Notes: generated by a model from the letters alone, not told the origin. A DNA stretch of 42,277 nt from Oscillospiraceae bacterium (GCA_022511485.1 JAFLUJ010000002.1:1-42277), one strand, 5' to 3'. Shown: positions 1-7,824, counted from the first letter of the stretch. Numbers and translations are program-made.

Positions 1-2231
1 GCGACCACACCGATATGTATGCGCAGGCTTACTTCGCTTATGACTCCAAGAAGTCCGGCGGCGTAACAGTATCCCACCTGCGTTTCGGCAAGACACCTAT
101 CAAGTCCACATACCTTGTTAATATGGCTGACTTCGTTGCTTGCCACAACCAGTCCTATATTGACAAATATAATATGGTACAGGACATCAAGCCCGGCGGA
201 ACATTCCTCCTTAACTGCCAGTGGAGCAAGGACGAGGTTGAAAACCGTCTCCCCGGTCAGGTAAAGAGATACCTTGCAGAGAACAACATCAAGTTCTACA
301 TTATCAATGGTGTTGATATCGCAAGAGAGATCGGTCTGGGCAACAGAACATCCACAGTTCTCCAGTCTGCATTCTTCAAGCTGGCTAAGATCATTCCCGA
401 GGCTGACGCTATCAAGTATATGAAGGAAAAGGCTCTTGCTTCCTTCGGCAAGAAGGGCGACGATATTGTTCAGATGAACTACAAGGCTATCGACGCCGGC
501 GCTCAGAATCTCGTTGAGATCGAAGTTCCCGAGGCATGGAAGAAGTGCAAGGATTCCAAGATGGGCGCAGAAAAGGCTACAGGCGACAGAAAGGATCTCG
601 TTAAATTCGTAAATGACATCCTTATCCCTGTAAATGGTCAGATGGGTGATAGCCTCCCTGTTTCCACATTCAAGAATATGCCTGACGGTACTTTCCCGCA
701 GGGCTCTGCTGCTTATGAGAAGCGCGGTATCGCAGTTGACGTTCCTGAGTGGAATCCGGACAACTGTATCCAGTGTAACTTCTGTTCTTATGTATGTCCT
801 CACGCTGTAATCCGTCCTGTTGCTATGACTAACGACGAGCTTACAAAGGCTCCCGCCGGTACAAAGGGACTTGCAATTGCAGGTATCGACAAGATGAACT
901 TTGTTATGACTGTTTCCGCTCTGGACTGCACAGGCTGCGGCTCATGCGTAAACGTATGTCCCGGCAAGAAGGGTGCAAAGGCTCTTGCAATGAAGCCTCT
1001 GGATTCACAGCTTGAAAAACAGAACCTCTTTGCTTACGGACTTGGTCTTCCTGAGAAGGCTGAGGTTGCAGAGAAGTTCAAGGAGACCACAGTTAAGGGT
1101 TCACAGTTCAAGCAGCCTCTGCTTGAATTCTCCGGAGCTTGCGCAGGCTGCGGCGAAACTCCTTATGCTAAGCTGGTAACACAGCTCTTCGGTGACAGAA
1201 TGTTCATTGCCAACGCAACAGGATGTTCTTCCATCTGGGGCGGTTCTGCACCTTCAACTCCTTATACAGTAAACAAAGAGGGCAAGGGTCCTGCATGGGC
1301 TAACTCCCTGTTTGAGGATAACGCAGAGTACGGCTACGGTATGTTCCTTGCTCAGAATACTCTCCGTCAGAGAGCAGTATCCAAGCTTCTCGAGCTCCAG
1401 AAGGGCGCAAAGGGCGGCTTCAAGACTGCTATTGAGAATTACCTCTCAACTCTCAACGACGGCAACGCTAACAAGGCAGCTACTAAGGAGCTTATCAAGG
1501 CTCTCGAGGATAACAAGTCAGCTGAGGCTACAGAGATCCTTAACCTTAAGGATTACCTGGGTAAGAAATCCCTGTGGGTATTCGGCGGCGACGGATGGGC
1601 TTACGACATCGGATTCTCCGGTCTCGACCATGTAATAGCTTCCGGCGAGGATGTAAACATCTTCGTATTCGATACAGAGGTTTACTCAAACACAGGCGGA
1701 CAGTCCTCCAAGGCTACACCTACAGGCGCTGTTGCACAGTTCGCAGCTGCCGGTAAGGAGACCAAGAAGAAGGATCTTGCAGGTATTGCAATGAGCTACG
1801 GTTACGTATATGTTGCACACATTGCTATGGGTGCTGATATGAACCAGTGTATCAAGGCAATTTCCGAGGCTGAGGCTTATAACGGACCTTCACTTATCAT
1901 TGCATATGCTCCTTGTATCAATCACGGTATCAAGGCTGGTATGGCTAAGGCAATGGAAGAGGAGAAGAAGGCTGTTGAGGCAGGTTACTGGCATCTGTTC
2001 AGATACAATCCTGCACTTAAGGCAGAGGGCAAGAATCCGTTCTCTCTGGACAGCAAAGCTCCCGCTGTTGATGATAAGTACAAAGAGTTCCTTATGGGTG
2101 AGGTTCGTTACAACTCACTTGCACGTGCTAATCCTGACAGAGCTAACGCTCTCTTTGACAAGGCACTTGCTAACGCTAAGGATCGTTACGATTACCTTAC
2201 AAGACTTACAAAGCTGTACGGTACTGACTGA
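1..2231 (+). CDS. nifJ: pyruvate:ferredoxin (flavodoxin) oxidoreductase, C-terminal ~740 residues
   Basis: The enzyme oxidises pyruvate with CoA to acetyl-CoA and CO2 and passes electrons to ferredoxin; it is the central fermentative pyruvate enzyme of anaerobes and is cytoplasmic. The reading frame is open from base 3, so the gene starts outside the window; about 740 of the usual ~1170 residues are present. Two ferredoxin-type 4Fe-4S motifs are visible, CIQCNFCSYVCP (about 764-800) and CTGCGSCVNVCP (about 925-962). They are followed by the CAGCG cysteine motif (about 1138) and the thiamine-diphosphate segment GDGWAYDIG (about 1587) with NTGGQSSKATPTGA (about 1690). The stop is followed by a repeat core and a strong terminator, so this is probably the end of its transcript. 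Codon use is that of a highly expressed gene. Identification is firm. Confidence 0.97.
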   Translation, partial: DHTDMYAQAYFAYDSKKSGGVTVSHLRFGKTPIKSTYLVNMADFVACHNQSYIDKYNMVQDIKPGGTFLLNCQWSKDEVENRLPGQVKRYLAENNIKFYIINGVDIAREIGLGNRTSTVLQSAFFKLAKIIPEADAIKYMKEKALASFGKKGDDIVQMNYKAIDAGAQNLVEIEVPEAWKKCKDSKMGAEKATGDRKDLVKFVNDILIPVNGQMGDSLPVSTFKNMPDGTFPQGSAAYEKRGIAVDVPEWNPDNCIQCNFCSYVCPHAVIRPVAMTNDELTKAPAGTKGLAIAGIDKMNFVMTVSALDCTGCGSCVNVCPGKKGAKALAMKPLDSQLEKQNLFAYGLGLPEKAEVAEKFKETTVKGSQFKQPLLEFSGACAGCGETPYAKLVTQLFGDRMFIANATGCSSIWGGSAPSTPYTVNKEGKGPAWANSLFEDNAEYGYGMFLAQNTLRQRAVSKLLELQKGAKGGFKTAIENYLSTLNDGNANKAATKELIKALEDNKSAEATEILNLKDYLGKKSLWVFGGDGWAYDIGFSGLDHVIASGEDVNIFVFDTEVYSNTGGQSSKATPTGAVAQFAAAGKETKKKDLAGIAMSYGYVYVAHIAMGADMNQCIKAISEAEAYNGPSLIIAYAPCINHGIKAGMAKAMEEEKKAVEAGYWHLFRYNPALKAEGKNPFSLDSKAPAVDDKYKEFLMGEVRYNSLARANPDRANALFDKALANAKDRYDYLTRLTKLYGTD

Positions 2232-2234
2232 GCA

Positions 2235-2275
2235 GGGCGAGGAAGCCCCCGCGGGCAGATCGTTGCGTACTGCAT
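2235..2275. repeat. short copy of GC-rich dispersed repeat (CCCGCGGG core)
   Basis: Just after the nifJ stop lies GAGGAAGCCCCCGCGGGC followed by a GTTGCGTA tail. The same block recurs after dnaN (12553-12590), and its reverse complement occurs after dnaA (10843-10935) and upstream of mfd (42088-42176). The core is a palindrome that can form a stem with arms AAGCCC and GGGCTT or a close variant. Confidence 0.7.
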
Positions 2276-2350
2276 CGGTAATAAGTAACAGAAGGACACG
2301 GTAACATACTGTTGTTGCAATGTTACAAAAATTCGCGAATAACAAAAATC

Positions 2351-2387
2351 GCCGTCCGAAGCGCTTCGGGCGGCAGTTTTGTTTTTA
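2351..2387 (+). terminator. intrinsic terminator after nifJ
   Basis: A near-perfect GC-rich hairpin (GCCGtCCGAA / TTCGGgCGGC, 2351-2374) is followed by a T-rich tract. The 20 bases that lead into the stem are also found in the terminator at 6676-6716. Confidence 0.85.
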
Positions 2388-2492
2388 TTGACATATGCGG
2401 AAAAATGTGCTAAAATGCAAATATGGGTACGTCAATAAAATTGTAACTGGATTAAACAGCACTATAAACCGGAATTTGTGGGGGGATGTTTT

Positions 2493-3014
2493 ATGACAGG
2501 TATTATTCTATATCAATCAAAATATGGTGCAACCAAAAAATATGCAAATTGGCTATCAGCAGAAACAGGATTTTCATGTGTTGAAACCAAGAAAGCAAAT
2601 GTTAGTGAAGTTGCAAACTATGATGTCATTATATTAGGAGGGGGCATATATGCATCTGGAATAGCGGGACTATCTTTCTTAAAAAAGAACATAGATGCCT
2701 TAAATGAAAAGAAAATCGTTGTGTTCTGCTGTGGTGCATCACCATATGAAAAAGAAGCATTTAAAGAAATCGTACAGCACAACATGAAAGACAAGTTAGC
2801 AAAAATTCCTTGTTATTATTGTCGTGGTGCATGGGATATGAATTCTATGTCTTTTACTGACAAGACATTATGTAGTATGCTTAGAAAAGCAGTTGCAAAA
2901 AAGAATCCAGATGAATACGAGGTTTGGGAAAAGGCTTTAATGGCTGCTGGTGATGAATCATGTGATTGGACAGACAAATCATATTTGAACCCCATTTTAG
3001 AAATCATTCAATAA
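2493..3014 (+). CDS. flavodoxin-domain protein (HemG/flavodoxin_5-like)
   Basis: A protein of about 173 residues with an N-terminal flavodoxin fold. The segment MTGIILYQSKYGATKKYA matches the FMN phosphate-binding loop (T/S-x-x-G-x-T-type), and DVIILGGGIYASGI matches the second conserved strand and loop. It is probably a cytoplasmic FMN electron carrier or a protoporphyrinogen-oxidase-like protein; the substrate cannot be told from sequence. I chose the ATG at 2493 over the GTG at 2478 because the GGGGGG run at 2480-2485 then serves as the ribosome binding site with 7 bases of spacing. Base and codon use is clearly more AT-rich than in nifJ or the following operon, which hints at separate ancestry. 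It stands alone between two terminators. Confidence 0.75.
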   Translation: MTGIILYQSKYGATKKYANWLSAETGFSCVETKKANVSEVANYDVIILGGGIYASGIAGLSFLKKNIDALNEKKIVVFCCGASPYEKEAFKEIVQHNMKDKLAKIPCYYCRGAWDMNSMSFTDKTLCSMLRKAVAKKNPDEYEVWEKALMAAGDESCDWTDKSYLNPILEIIQ

Positions 3015-3042
3015 TAAATTCCTGTTTGGTCGAACAATAAAA

Positions 3043-3083
3043 AGGGACATGATCTCCTCATCGAAGTGTCATGTCCTTCTCTG
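3043..3083 (+). terminator. terminator after flavodoxin gene
   Basis: Inverted repeat GGACATGA (3045-3052) / TCATGTCC (3069-3076), preceded by an A run and followed by TTCTCTGTTTT, so it could work in both directions. Confidence 0.65.
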
Positions 3084-3227
3084 TTTTACAAACGTTCTCC
3101 TTTTAGCAGACAGTTTCATCTTACCACAAATGAGCCGTCAGCCGTTGTGTATTAAGTGGCAGAAAACACCCTTTACACATTAACATTCATATGCAACTTC
3201 GTTCAGATCTTGCAGAATAGCAATAAC

Positions 3228-3314
3228 AAAAAGAAATAACCGCCCCACGTTCCAAAGGTGACGGTTATTTTACAACTTGATCTTGAGGGCGACCATCTAA
3301 CGGACGTACCCTTT
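3228..3314 (-). ncRNA. candidate antisense small RNA resembling type I antitoxins of holin-like toxins
   Basis: On the minus strand a consensus promoter (3321-3349) would start an RNA near 3314. The RNA contains a hairpin-prone block (GGGTACGTCCG...GGTCGCCC, about 3310-3287) and ends in a hairpin AAAATAACCG / CGGTTATTT (3272-3234) with a T tract. From memory, this arrangement and wording matches the short RNAs that lie convergent to, and overlap the 3' end of, small holin-like type I toxin genes in Firmicutes. The plus strand here has only a weak remnant: a frame ending in N-N-K-K-K-stop at 3239, with no clear hydrophobic toxin. The call is from pattern and memory; no search was run. Confidence 0.5.
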
Positions 3315-3320
3315 AATATT

Positions 3321-3349
3321 ATTATACACACTCCTGACAAATATGTCAA
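3321..3349 (-). promoter_or_regulatory. consensus promoter for the small RNA
   Basis: Reading on the minus strand: TTGACA (3349-3344), 17-base spacer, TATAAT (3326-3321). Both boxes and the spacing are perfect consensus. Confidence 0.8.
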
Positions 3350-3386
3350 GAGTTTTTTACTGGCAGCATATCTTTTTATTTATCCA

Positions 3387-3415
3387 TTGCAAATTGTCAT
3401 AAATCGTGATATAAT
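3387..3415 (+). promoter_or_regulatory. promoter of the VWA operon
   Basis: TTGCAA (3387-3392), 17-base spacer, TATAAT (3410-3415), 43 bases before the first gene of the operon at 3459. It lies about 40 bases from the divergent small-RNA promoter. Confidence 0.7.
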
Positions 3416-3458
3416 TAAGACAGTGTCAAACGCCCTGACTGAAAGGATAGTGTAGAAA

Positions 3459-4169
3459 TTGCTCAAATTGAAGTTAGCGCTTATTTATCTGGGATATATC
3501 GCAGCGATAGCGATATTGTTCAGTAAAAATCTGATAAACATCATGTCATACTCAGGGGGAAAAGCAGCGGGTATTATTATATTTGTACTGCTCACAGCTC
3601 TGATATTGTATCTGACCTTCGATTTTGTCAGAAAGGAAAATATGAACGCTCTTAAAGCGATCGCAGATAAGAGCGTCAGGGAAGCAACTATTGAAGATCA
3701 GCTTCAGGGCTATCGTGAATATGCCAGATCCTTTAAAAATAAGGGAGACTACCGCATAGCTGATGAGATACAGAAGCTTGGAGAGCTTGCAGAATCCATG
3801 CTCAAAAAGCTGGAAAACATTGACGGACTGCTCCTGAACACGTTTTCCCGGACAGACCTGACCTATATCACATACAAGGAAAGAATAACGGACGTAATGA
3901 AGGTCTATCTCAGGAACTGTCAAAGCGTCAGAACAAGAGCGGATACCTTTGATAACAAGTGGGAAAAGGAAAACAACACCGCACTTACATTTGAAAGTGA
4001 GATGCAGACCTATTTGGGACAGAACGAATCCATATTATCACAGGTAGATAACCTTATGCTGGAGCTTATCCGTCTCGGGGACATCGGTGACGAAAGTGCT
4101 AAAGAACAAATGCTTAAGCTTATCGAGGAAACTAAAGATTATGCAAGTATTCGGGGAGGAACAAAGTAA
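3459..4169 (+). CDS. two-TM membrane protein with helical/coiled-coil domain, unknown function
   Basis: 236 residues. Two hydrophobic segments (about residues 5-22 and 34-55) form a hairpin in the membrane, followed by a long charged helical cytoplasmic region with predicted coiled coil. The topology recalls XpaC-type proteins, but I cannot support a family call. The start is a TTG preceded by GAAAGGAT at 3440-3447; no nearer ATG exists. Its stop overlaps the start of the next gene by one base (TAATG at 4167-4171), so translation is probably coupled. It is the first gene of a three-gene operon with a von Willebrand A protein and another helical protein. Confidence 0.7.
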   Translation: MLKLKLALIYLGYIAAIAILFSKNLINIMSYSGGKAAGIIIFVLLTALILYLTFDFVRKENMNALKAIADKSVREATIEDQLQGYREYARSFKNKGDYRIADEIQKLGELAESMLKKLENIDGLLLNTFSRTDLTYITYKERITDVMKVYLRNCQSVRTRADTFDNKWEKENNTALTFESEMQTYLGQNESILSQVDNLMLELIRLGDIGDESAKEQMLKLIEETKDYASIRGGTK

Positions 4170-5905
4170 TGAATAATAAGCTTTCAATTATTATTGCCGC
4201 AACAGTAGTAGTTATCATAGGAATAATTGTTGCTGTGGTGGTATCAGGCGGCGGTGAGACTGATCCCGGACCTGAACCTGACCGCAGCTCCGGTTTTAAC
4301 TCTATATCCGACGGTGCCGCATCTCTTACCGAAACAGACGCCGCGTCAATGCTTGAAAATGCTGTGGGAAAAGTAAAAATAACATCCAAGGCGCCGTCAA
4401 AAGCTGCCATTTCCTTTGATGAGATCGACGCCGCTGTGGAGCTTCCCCCTATTGACAACGCATATCCTGTTGTGGTAGAGCCAAGCCGTAAGGACATCGT
4501 AATAGAGGTCTGGACCTCTCCCGAAAAGGGCGGAACAGGCGTTGAAAGCTGGATGAGAGATATGGCGGAGGAGTTCAATAATGCAGATCAGTCAGTAAAC
4601 GGAAGATCTGTAGGCGTGAGACTTCGTTCTATTTCCTCAGGTACACAGCTTGATTACATAATCCCATCCGTTGCTGTCCCTGACGCTATTTCTCCCTCTG
4701 CTTCCCTGTGGGCTGATATGTTACAGTCCGAGGGTATCAGGACAGAGTGTATCAATCCCCGTATCGTAGGAAATGTAGCGGGAGTCCTTATCAGCAATTC
4801 AACAATGGACACTCTTGCAGAAACCTATGGAAAAGCGGATATAAAGGCGATCGTGTCCGCAACAGAAGCAGGAACAATAACAGCAGGATATACAAATCCC
4901 TTTGCAAGTACAAGCGGACTTAATTTCCTTGCAGCTACCCTGTATAATTATGACAGTACAAATCCTCTCAGCGAGACTGCTGTCAATGGATTCAACGCAT
5001 TCCAGTACAATGTTCCGTTTGTTGCCTTCAATACGATGCAGATGAGAGACGCCGCGGAGAGAAACACATTCACAAGCATGATACTGGAATATCAGACATA
5101 TTATAATACTCCCGACCTGAAAAACAACTACGAGTTTATCCCTTACGGGGTACGTCACGACAATCCGCTCTACACTATAGGAAATCTTAATGAGGAGCGT
5201 AAGGATGCAGTTAAGCTGTTCAATGATTACTGTATGACAGACAAGGCTCAGCAGGCAGCTGCAAGTTATGGCTTTAACCAGCTTGATGATTATGTTTCCG
5301 ATATGCCGGCAACAGACGGCAAGACCTGGATCCAGATACAGAAGCTCTGGAAGAAGCAGAAGAACGCTGCAAAGCCCATTGCAGCCGTATTTGTACTTGA
5401 TACCTCCGGTTCAATGGCAGGAGAGCCTTTGAAGCTTCTTAAGAATTCTCTTACAAACTCCCTCAGATACATTAATTCCGACAATTATATCGGTGTAATA
5501 AGCTACGGCACTGATGTAAATGTGGATCTGTCCATCGCACAGTTTGACATCAATCATCAGTCATATTTTCAGGGTGCAGTTGACGGACTTATGGCAAACG
5601 GCACAACAGCTACATATTCCGCAGTTGCAAAGGCAGTTCAGATGCTTAACGAGTTTATGGAAACAAATGCTGATGTGCAGCCTATGATATTCCTTTTAAG
5701 TGACGGACAGTCCAATGGAAAAGCTTCCTATGATTCCATATCTCCTGCGTTGAAGTATTATCAGATACCTGTATATACGATAGGATATAATGAAAGCATT
5801 CCAGAACTGGAAACCATCGCAGAGCTGAATGAAGCAGCGTGCATCAACGCCACAACCGATGATGTAATATACAAGCTGAAAAATCTCTTTAATGCAAATC
5901 TGTAA
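4169..5905 (+). CDS. membrane-anchored solute-binding-like / von Willebrand factor A fusion protein
   Basis: 578 residues. An N-terminal hydrophobic segment (about residues 5-27) acts as signal anchor, followed by a Gly/Asp/Pro-rich linker. Residues of about 108-400 read like a periplasmic-type solute-binding protein (IVIEVWTSPEKGG, WMRDMAEEFN, repeated VPFVAFN-type strands). The C-terminal ~175 residues are a von Willebrand A domain: FVLDTSGSM carries the DxSxS metal site at about residue 411, and TTATYSAV and LLSDGQSNG supply the other metal-site elements. The protein is predicted to face outside the cell. The binding-protein half and the metal-dependent adhesion half in one chain suggest ligand sensing or assembly at the surface; this is inference. 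It overlaps the upstream gene by one base. Confidence 0.75.
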   Translation: MNNKLSIIIAATVVVIIGIIVAVVVSGGGETDPGPEPDRSSGFNSISDGAASLTETDAASMLENAVGKVKITSKAPSKAAISFDEIDAAVELPPIDNAYPVVVEPSRKDIVIEVWTSPEKGGTGVESWMRDMAEEFNNADQSVNGRSVGVRLRSISSGTQLDYIIPSVAVPDAISPSASLWADMLQSEGIRTECINPRIVGNVAGVLISNSTMDTLAETYGKADIKAIVSATEAGTITAGYTNPFASTSGLNFLAATLYNYDSTNPLSETAVNGFNAFQYNVPFVAFNTMQMRDAAERNTFTSMILEYQTYYNTPDLKNNYEFIPYGVRHDNPLYTIGNLNEERKDAVKLFNDYCMTDKAQQAAASYGFNQLDDYVSDMPATDGKTWIQIQKLWKKQKNAAKPIAAVFVLDTSGSMAGEPLKLLKNSLTNSLRYINSDNYIGVISYGTDVNVDLSIAQFDINHQSYFQGAVDGLMANGTTATYSAVAKAVQMLNEFMETNADVQPMIFLLSDGQSNGKASYDSISPALKYYQIPVYTIGYNESIPELETIAELNEAACINATTDDVIYKLKNLFNANL

Positions 5906-5924
5906 GCATAAGGAAAGTAGTGAT

Positions 5925-6045
5925 GTTTTAAAATCAAAGATTTTAAAACTGCGAGTTTTGTTTTCATCGCTGCCGCTCTGAATTTTGCTTCGCAAAACCA
6001 CAAAACGTCGGAGAAAGGAGGACACATTTTCCCTAAAGGGAAAAT
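5925..6045. repeat. three-hairpin array between operon genes
   Basis: Three perfect hairpins in 121 bases: GTTTTAAAATC / GATTTTAAAAC (5925-5949), TTTTGC / GCAAAA (5983-5997), ATTTTCCC / GGGAAAAT (6026-6045). A good ribosome binding site (AAAGGAGG, 6014-6021) sits just before the third, and the ATG of the next gene is at the foot of that hairpin. Confidence 0.75.
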
Positions 6046-6652
6046 GGTCATAATAGTGTTTATAGATGAATTAACCGAACTGAACGCAGATCTTCAGAAA
6101 ACCGTGGATGCTTGCAGCAAAAAGGATAATATAACTATGGTCTTGACAGAGGATATAGAAATGTTCAGACAGCTTGTAAATGAATTAGACCCCTCCAAGA
6201 TCAACTTTGCAAAATCGGGATATTTCAACAGCAAAAAAATAGAAGCATACTGGAGCAAATTTGCCGAGCTGTCCCCAAGCCTGCAAACGTCGGTATCAAG
6301 GATAAAAACTCATAATACCGTGGTGTCAAATACACTCACGGTATTAAGGAGACAGCTGAAACAGGCGTCAGAAACGGTACAGAGGATAAAGTCCGAATAT
6401 ACGAACGGTCAGGTCGATGAATCCCTTATGGCACAGTTCATTGTAACAGACACATATATTTCTGTTATGGAGAATCTTATAACCGAGTATACAGTATGGC
6501 AGGACAGAATAAACAGGATCACGACCACAAGCTCTGCCGCTCTGGATCAGGCAATATCATTTGCCAGACTGGATCAACGAATGGGAAATTATGATACAGT
6601 GAAGTACAAATCCGACTATGAAGCCATGAAGTCAGCGTGTATTATAGGATAA
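6044..6652 (+). CDS. helical protein of unknown function, third gene of VWA operon
   Basis: 202 residues, rich in charged and polar helix-formers, with no membrane segment and no motif I recognise. Alternating hydrophobic spacing suggests helical bundles or coiled coil (for example residues about 75-125). The ATG at 6044 is 22 bases from the AAAGGAGG at 6014-6021, unusually far, but the intervening 20 bases form a perfect hairpin that would bring the two close. An ATT at 6026, in frame and 4 bases from GGAGG, is a less likely alternative start. Position after the two membrane/surface proteins and before a strong terminator suggests it acts with them, probably on the cytoplasmic side. Confidence 0.65.
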   Translation: MVIIVFIDELTELNADLQKTVDACSKKDNITMVLTEDIEMFRQLVNELDPSKINFAKSGYFNSKKIEAYWSKFAELSPSLQTSVSRIKTHNTVVSNTLTVLRRQLKQASETVQRIKSEYTNGQVDESLMAQFIVTDTYISVMENLITEYTVWQDRINRITTTSSAALDQAISFARLDQRMGNYDTVKYKSDYEAMKSACIIG

Positions 6653-6675
6653 GATAATATTAACAAAAAATAACA

Positions 6676-6716
6676 AAAATCGCCGTCCGGATATTTCTCC
6701 GGGCGGCGATTTTCAT
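6676..6716. terminator. terminator of VWA operon
   Basis: Hairpin AAAATCGCCGtCCGG / CCGGgCGGCGATTTT (6677-6713) flanked by A and T runs, so it is bidirectional; it also lies between two convergent genes. The lead-in ATAACAAAAATCGCCGTCCG is identical to that of the terminator at 2351. Confidence 0.9.
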
Positions 6717-6733
6717 ATTTGTCAAAATAGTTT

Positions 6734-7060
6734 TTAAAATTTAAATGTTGGTTCGTGTAATTCATTATAGAATCTTACAAAATTCTCAGTTCTTTCTATT
6801 AATGAATTTAATGCTTCTCTTGTTATATGGGCATCTTCTTTTATTTCTTCAAGATCATTATCAATATCATTAAGATGCTCCTCTATTTTATCAAAACGCT
6901 CATCCATTTTATCAAGGCGCTCATCCACCTTATCAAGGCGTTTATTAGTTTGTTTCTGTTCTTCAAAAAGTTGCTTCTGTCCTTCAAAAAGCTGCTTCTG
7001 TCCTTCAAAAAGTTGCTTTTGACCTTCAACAAGCTGCAATAACATTTCTTCTGTTGTCAT
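6734..7060 (-). CDS. small coiled-coil protein with 7-residue repeats
   Basis: 108 residues, hydrophilic and highly charged. After an N-terminal MTTEEMLLQLVE comes a run of GQKQLFE heptads (three to four copies, encoded by 21-bp tandem repeats at about 6960-7035), then DKxDERxDKxDER heptads and a C-terminal helix. The whole chain is probably a long parallel coiled coil; function unknown. I chose the ATG at 7060 because it has AGGAG eight bases upstream on the minus strand; a longer start at 7084 has no ribosome binding site. It is convergent with the VWA operon. Such repeats can expand or contract. Confidence 0.7.
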   Translation of the reverse strand: MTTEEMLLQLVEGQKQLFEGQKQLFEGQKQLFEEQKQTNKRLDKVDERLDKMDERFDKIEEHLNDIDNDLEEIKEDAHITREALNSLIERTENFVRFYNELHEPTFKF

Positions 7061-7188
7061 ATCTATCACTCCTGTCTTGTACAAAAATATAACTATCAGT
7101 CTTCTTCAATTTTAATTATATATCATTCTTTTCACATTGTCAAGTTTTTTTCGTATGACCCCATAAATCAATCTATTGAGACATTTAA

Positions 7189-7452
7189 TCATAAAACTTC
7201 CCGTCTTTGTCCGATATTCAGTGCGAGTATAATTAATTCCCCGTCATTGATACGGCATATCAGCCTGTAATCACCGATCCGGTAATGCCATTCCCCTATG
7301 TGATCTTTGACCAGAGCCTTGCCGTTAGTCCATGGATCTTCACAATTAACAAGATTCCTTTCGATCCATACCTTTATCATCTTCATAGTATATCTGTCAA
7401 GCGCTTTGAACTCTCTGTCAAATCGTGAAGCAGTTTTTACTTTGTATATCAT
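7189..7452 (-). CDS. RelE/ParE-superfamily toxin (mRNA interferase type)
   Basis: 87 residues, the normal size. MIYKVKTASRFDREFKALDR, the basic centre and the C-terminal WHYRIGDYRLICRINDGELIILALNIGQRREVL are typical of RelE/StbE-type ribosome-dependent RNases: the R-IGDYR strand is the family hallmark, and the RR near the C-terminus lies where catalytic basic residues are found. The gene overlaps the antitoxin by 4 bases (ATGA), the usual operon order with the antitoxin first. It would cleave mRNA on the ribosome when the antitoxin is lost. Exact substrate cannot be told. Confidence 0.88.
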   Translation of the reverse strand: MIYKVKTASRFDREFKALDRYTMKMIKVWIERNLVNCEDPWTNGKALVKDHIGEWHYRIGDYRLICRINDGELIILALNIGQRREVL

Positions 7453-7670
7453 AGGTCAAGCTCCCGCCATAATTCTTCAATAGGACGGCTTTTCATTCCC
7501 TCCTGAAAATATTCCTTGTATGATTCTTCAAAAATACTGATGTCATATTCATCCTCTATCTTTTCAAACAAAGCTTGCTTAAATGCCTCCCCAAGAGACA
7601 TGGAGTGAATACGGGCATAGCTTTCAGCCAACTTTTTTTCATGCTCGGTCAGTCTGATCGAAAATGCCAT
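7449..7670 (-). CDS. RelB-type ribbon-helix-helix antitoxin
   Basis: 73 residues. The N-terminal MAFSIRLTEHEKKLAESYARIHSMSLGEAFKQALFEKIEDEY is a ribbon-helix-helix DNA-binding domain. The acidic C-terminal tail (SRPIEELWRELDL) is the toxin-neutralising part in this family. The start has AAAGGAGG nine bases upstream. The promoter region holds three identical-core palindromes (7688, 7741, 7795), which are the likely operators for autoregulation by the antitoxin-toxin complex. Confidence 0.85.
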   Translation of the reverse strand: MAFSIRLTEHEKKLAESYARIHSMSLGEAFKQALFEKIEDEYDISIFEESYKEYFQEGMKSRPIEELWRELDL

Positions 7671-7687
7671 AATATCATCCTCCTTTG

Positions 7688-7809
7688 TAGTACACTGTAC
7701 TATATTTTTCTTTCATCAACAATATATACGAACCAACATATAGTACATTGTACTATCTTTTTTTTTTTGTAAAGATTATATGCAAATTCTTTTGTAGTAC
7801 ATTGTACTA
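7688..7809. promoter_or_regulatory. three palindromic operators of the relBE-type locus
   Basis: TAGTACANTGTACTA occurs at 7688-7702, 7741-7755 and 7795-7809. The start-to-start distances are 53 and 54 bp, close to five helical turns, so all three face the same side of the helix. The first lies just before the antitoxin ribosome binding site. The motif was not seen elsewhere in the window. Operator function for the adjacent ribbon-helix-helix protein is inferred from position and symmetry. Confidence 0.8.
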
Positions 7810-7824
7810 TTATTTTTTTCTATG

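Noticed and set aside
3258..3455. A 65-codon plus-strand frame
   Set aside because: It crosses the antisense RNA gene and both divergent promoters and reads as antisense of the structured RNA.
6960..7042. Regular tandem repeats suggestive of a CRISPR array
   Set aside because: The 21-bp units have no spacers, keep the reading frame and encode GQKQLFE heptads; it is a coiled-coil coding repeat.
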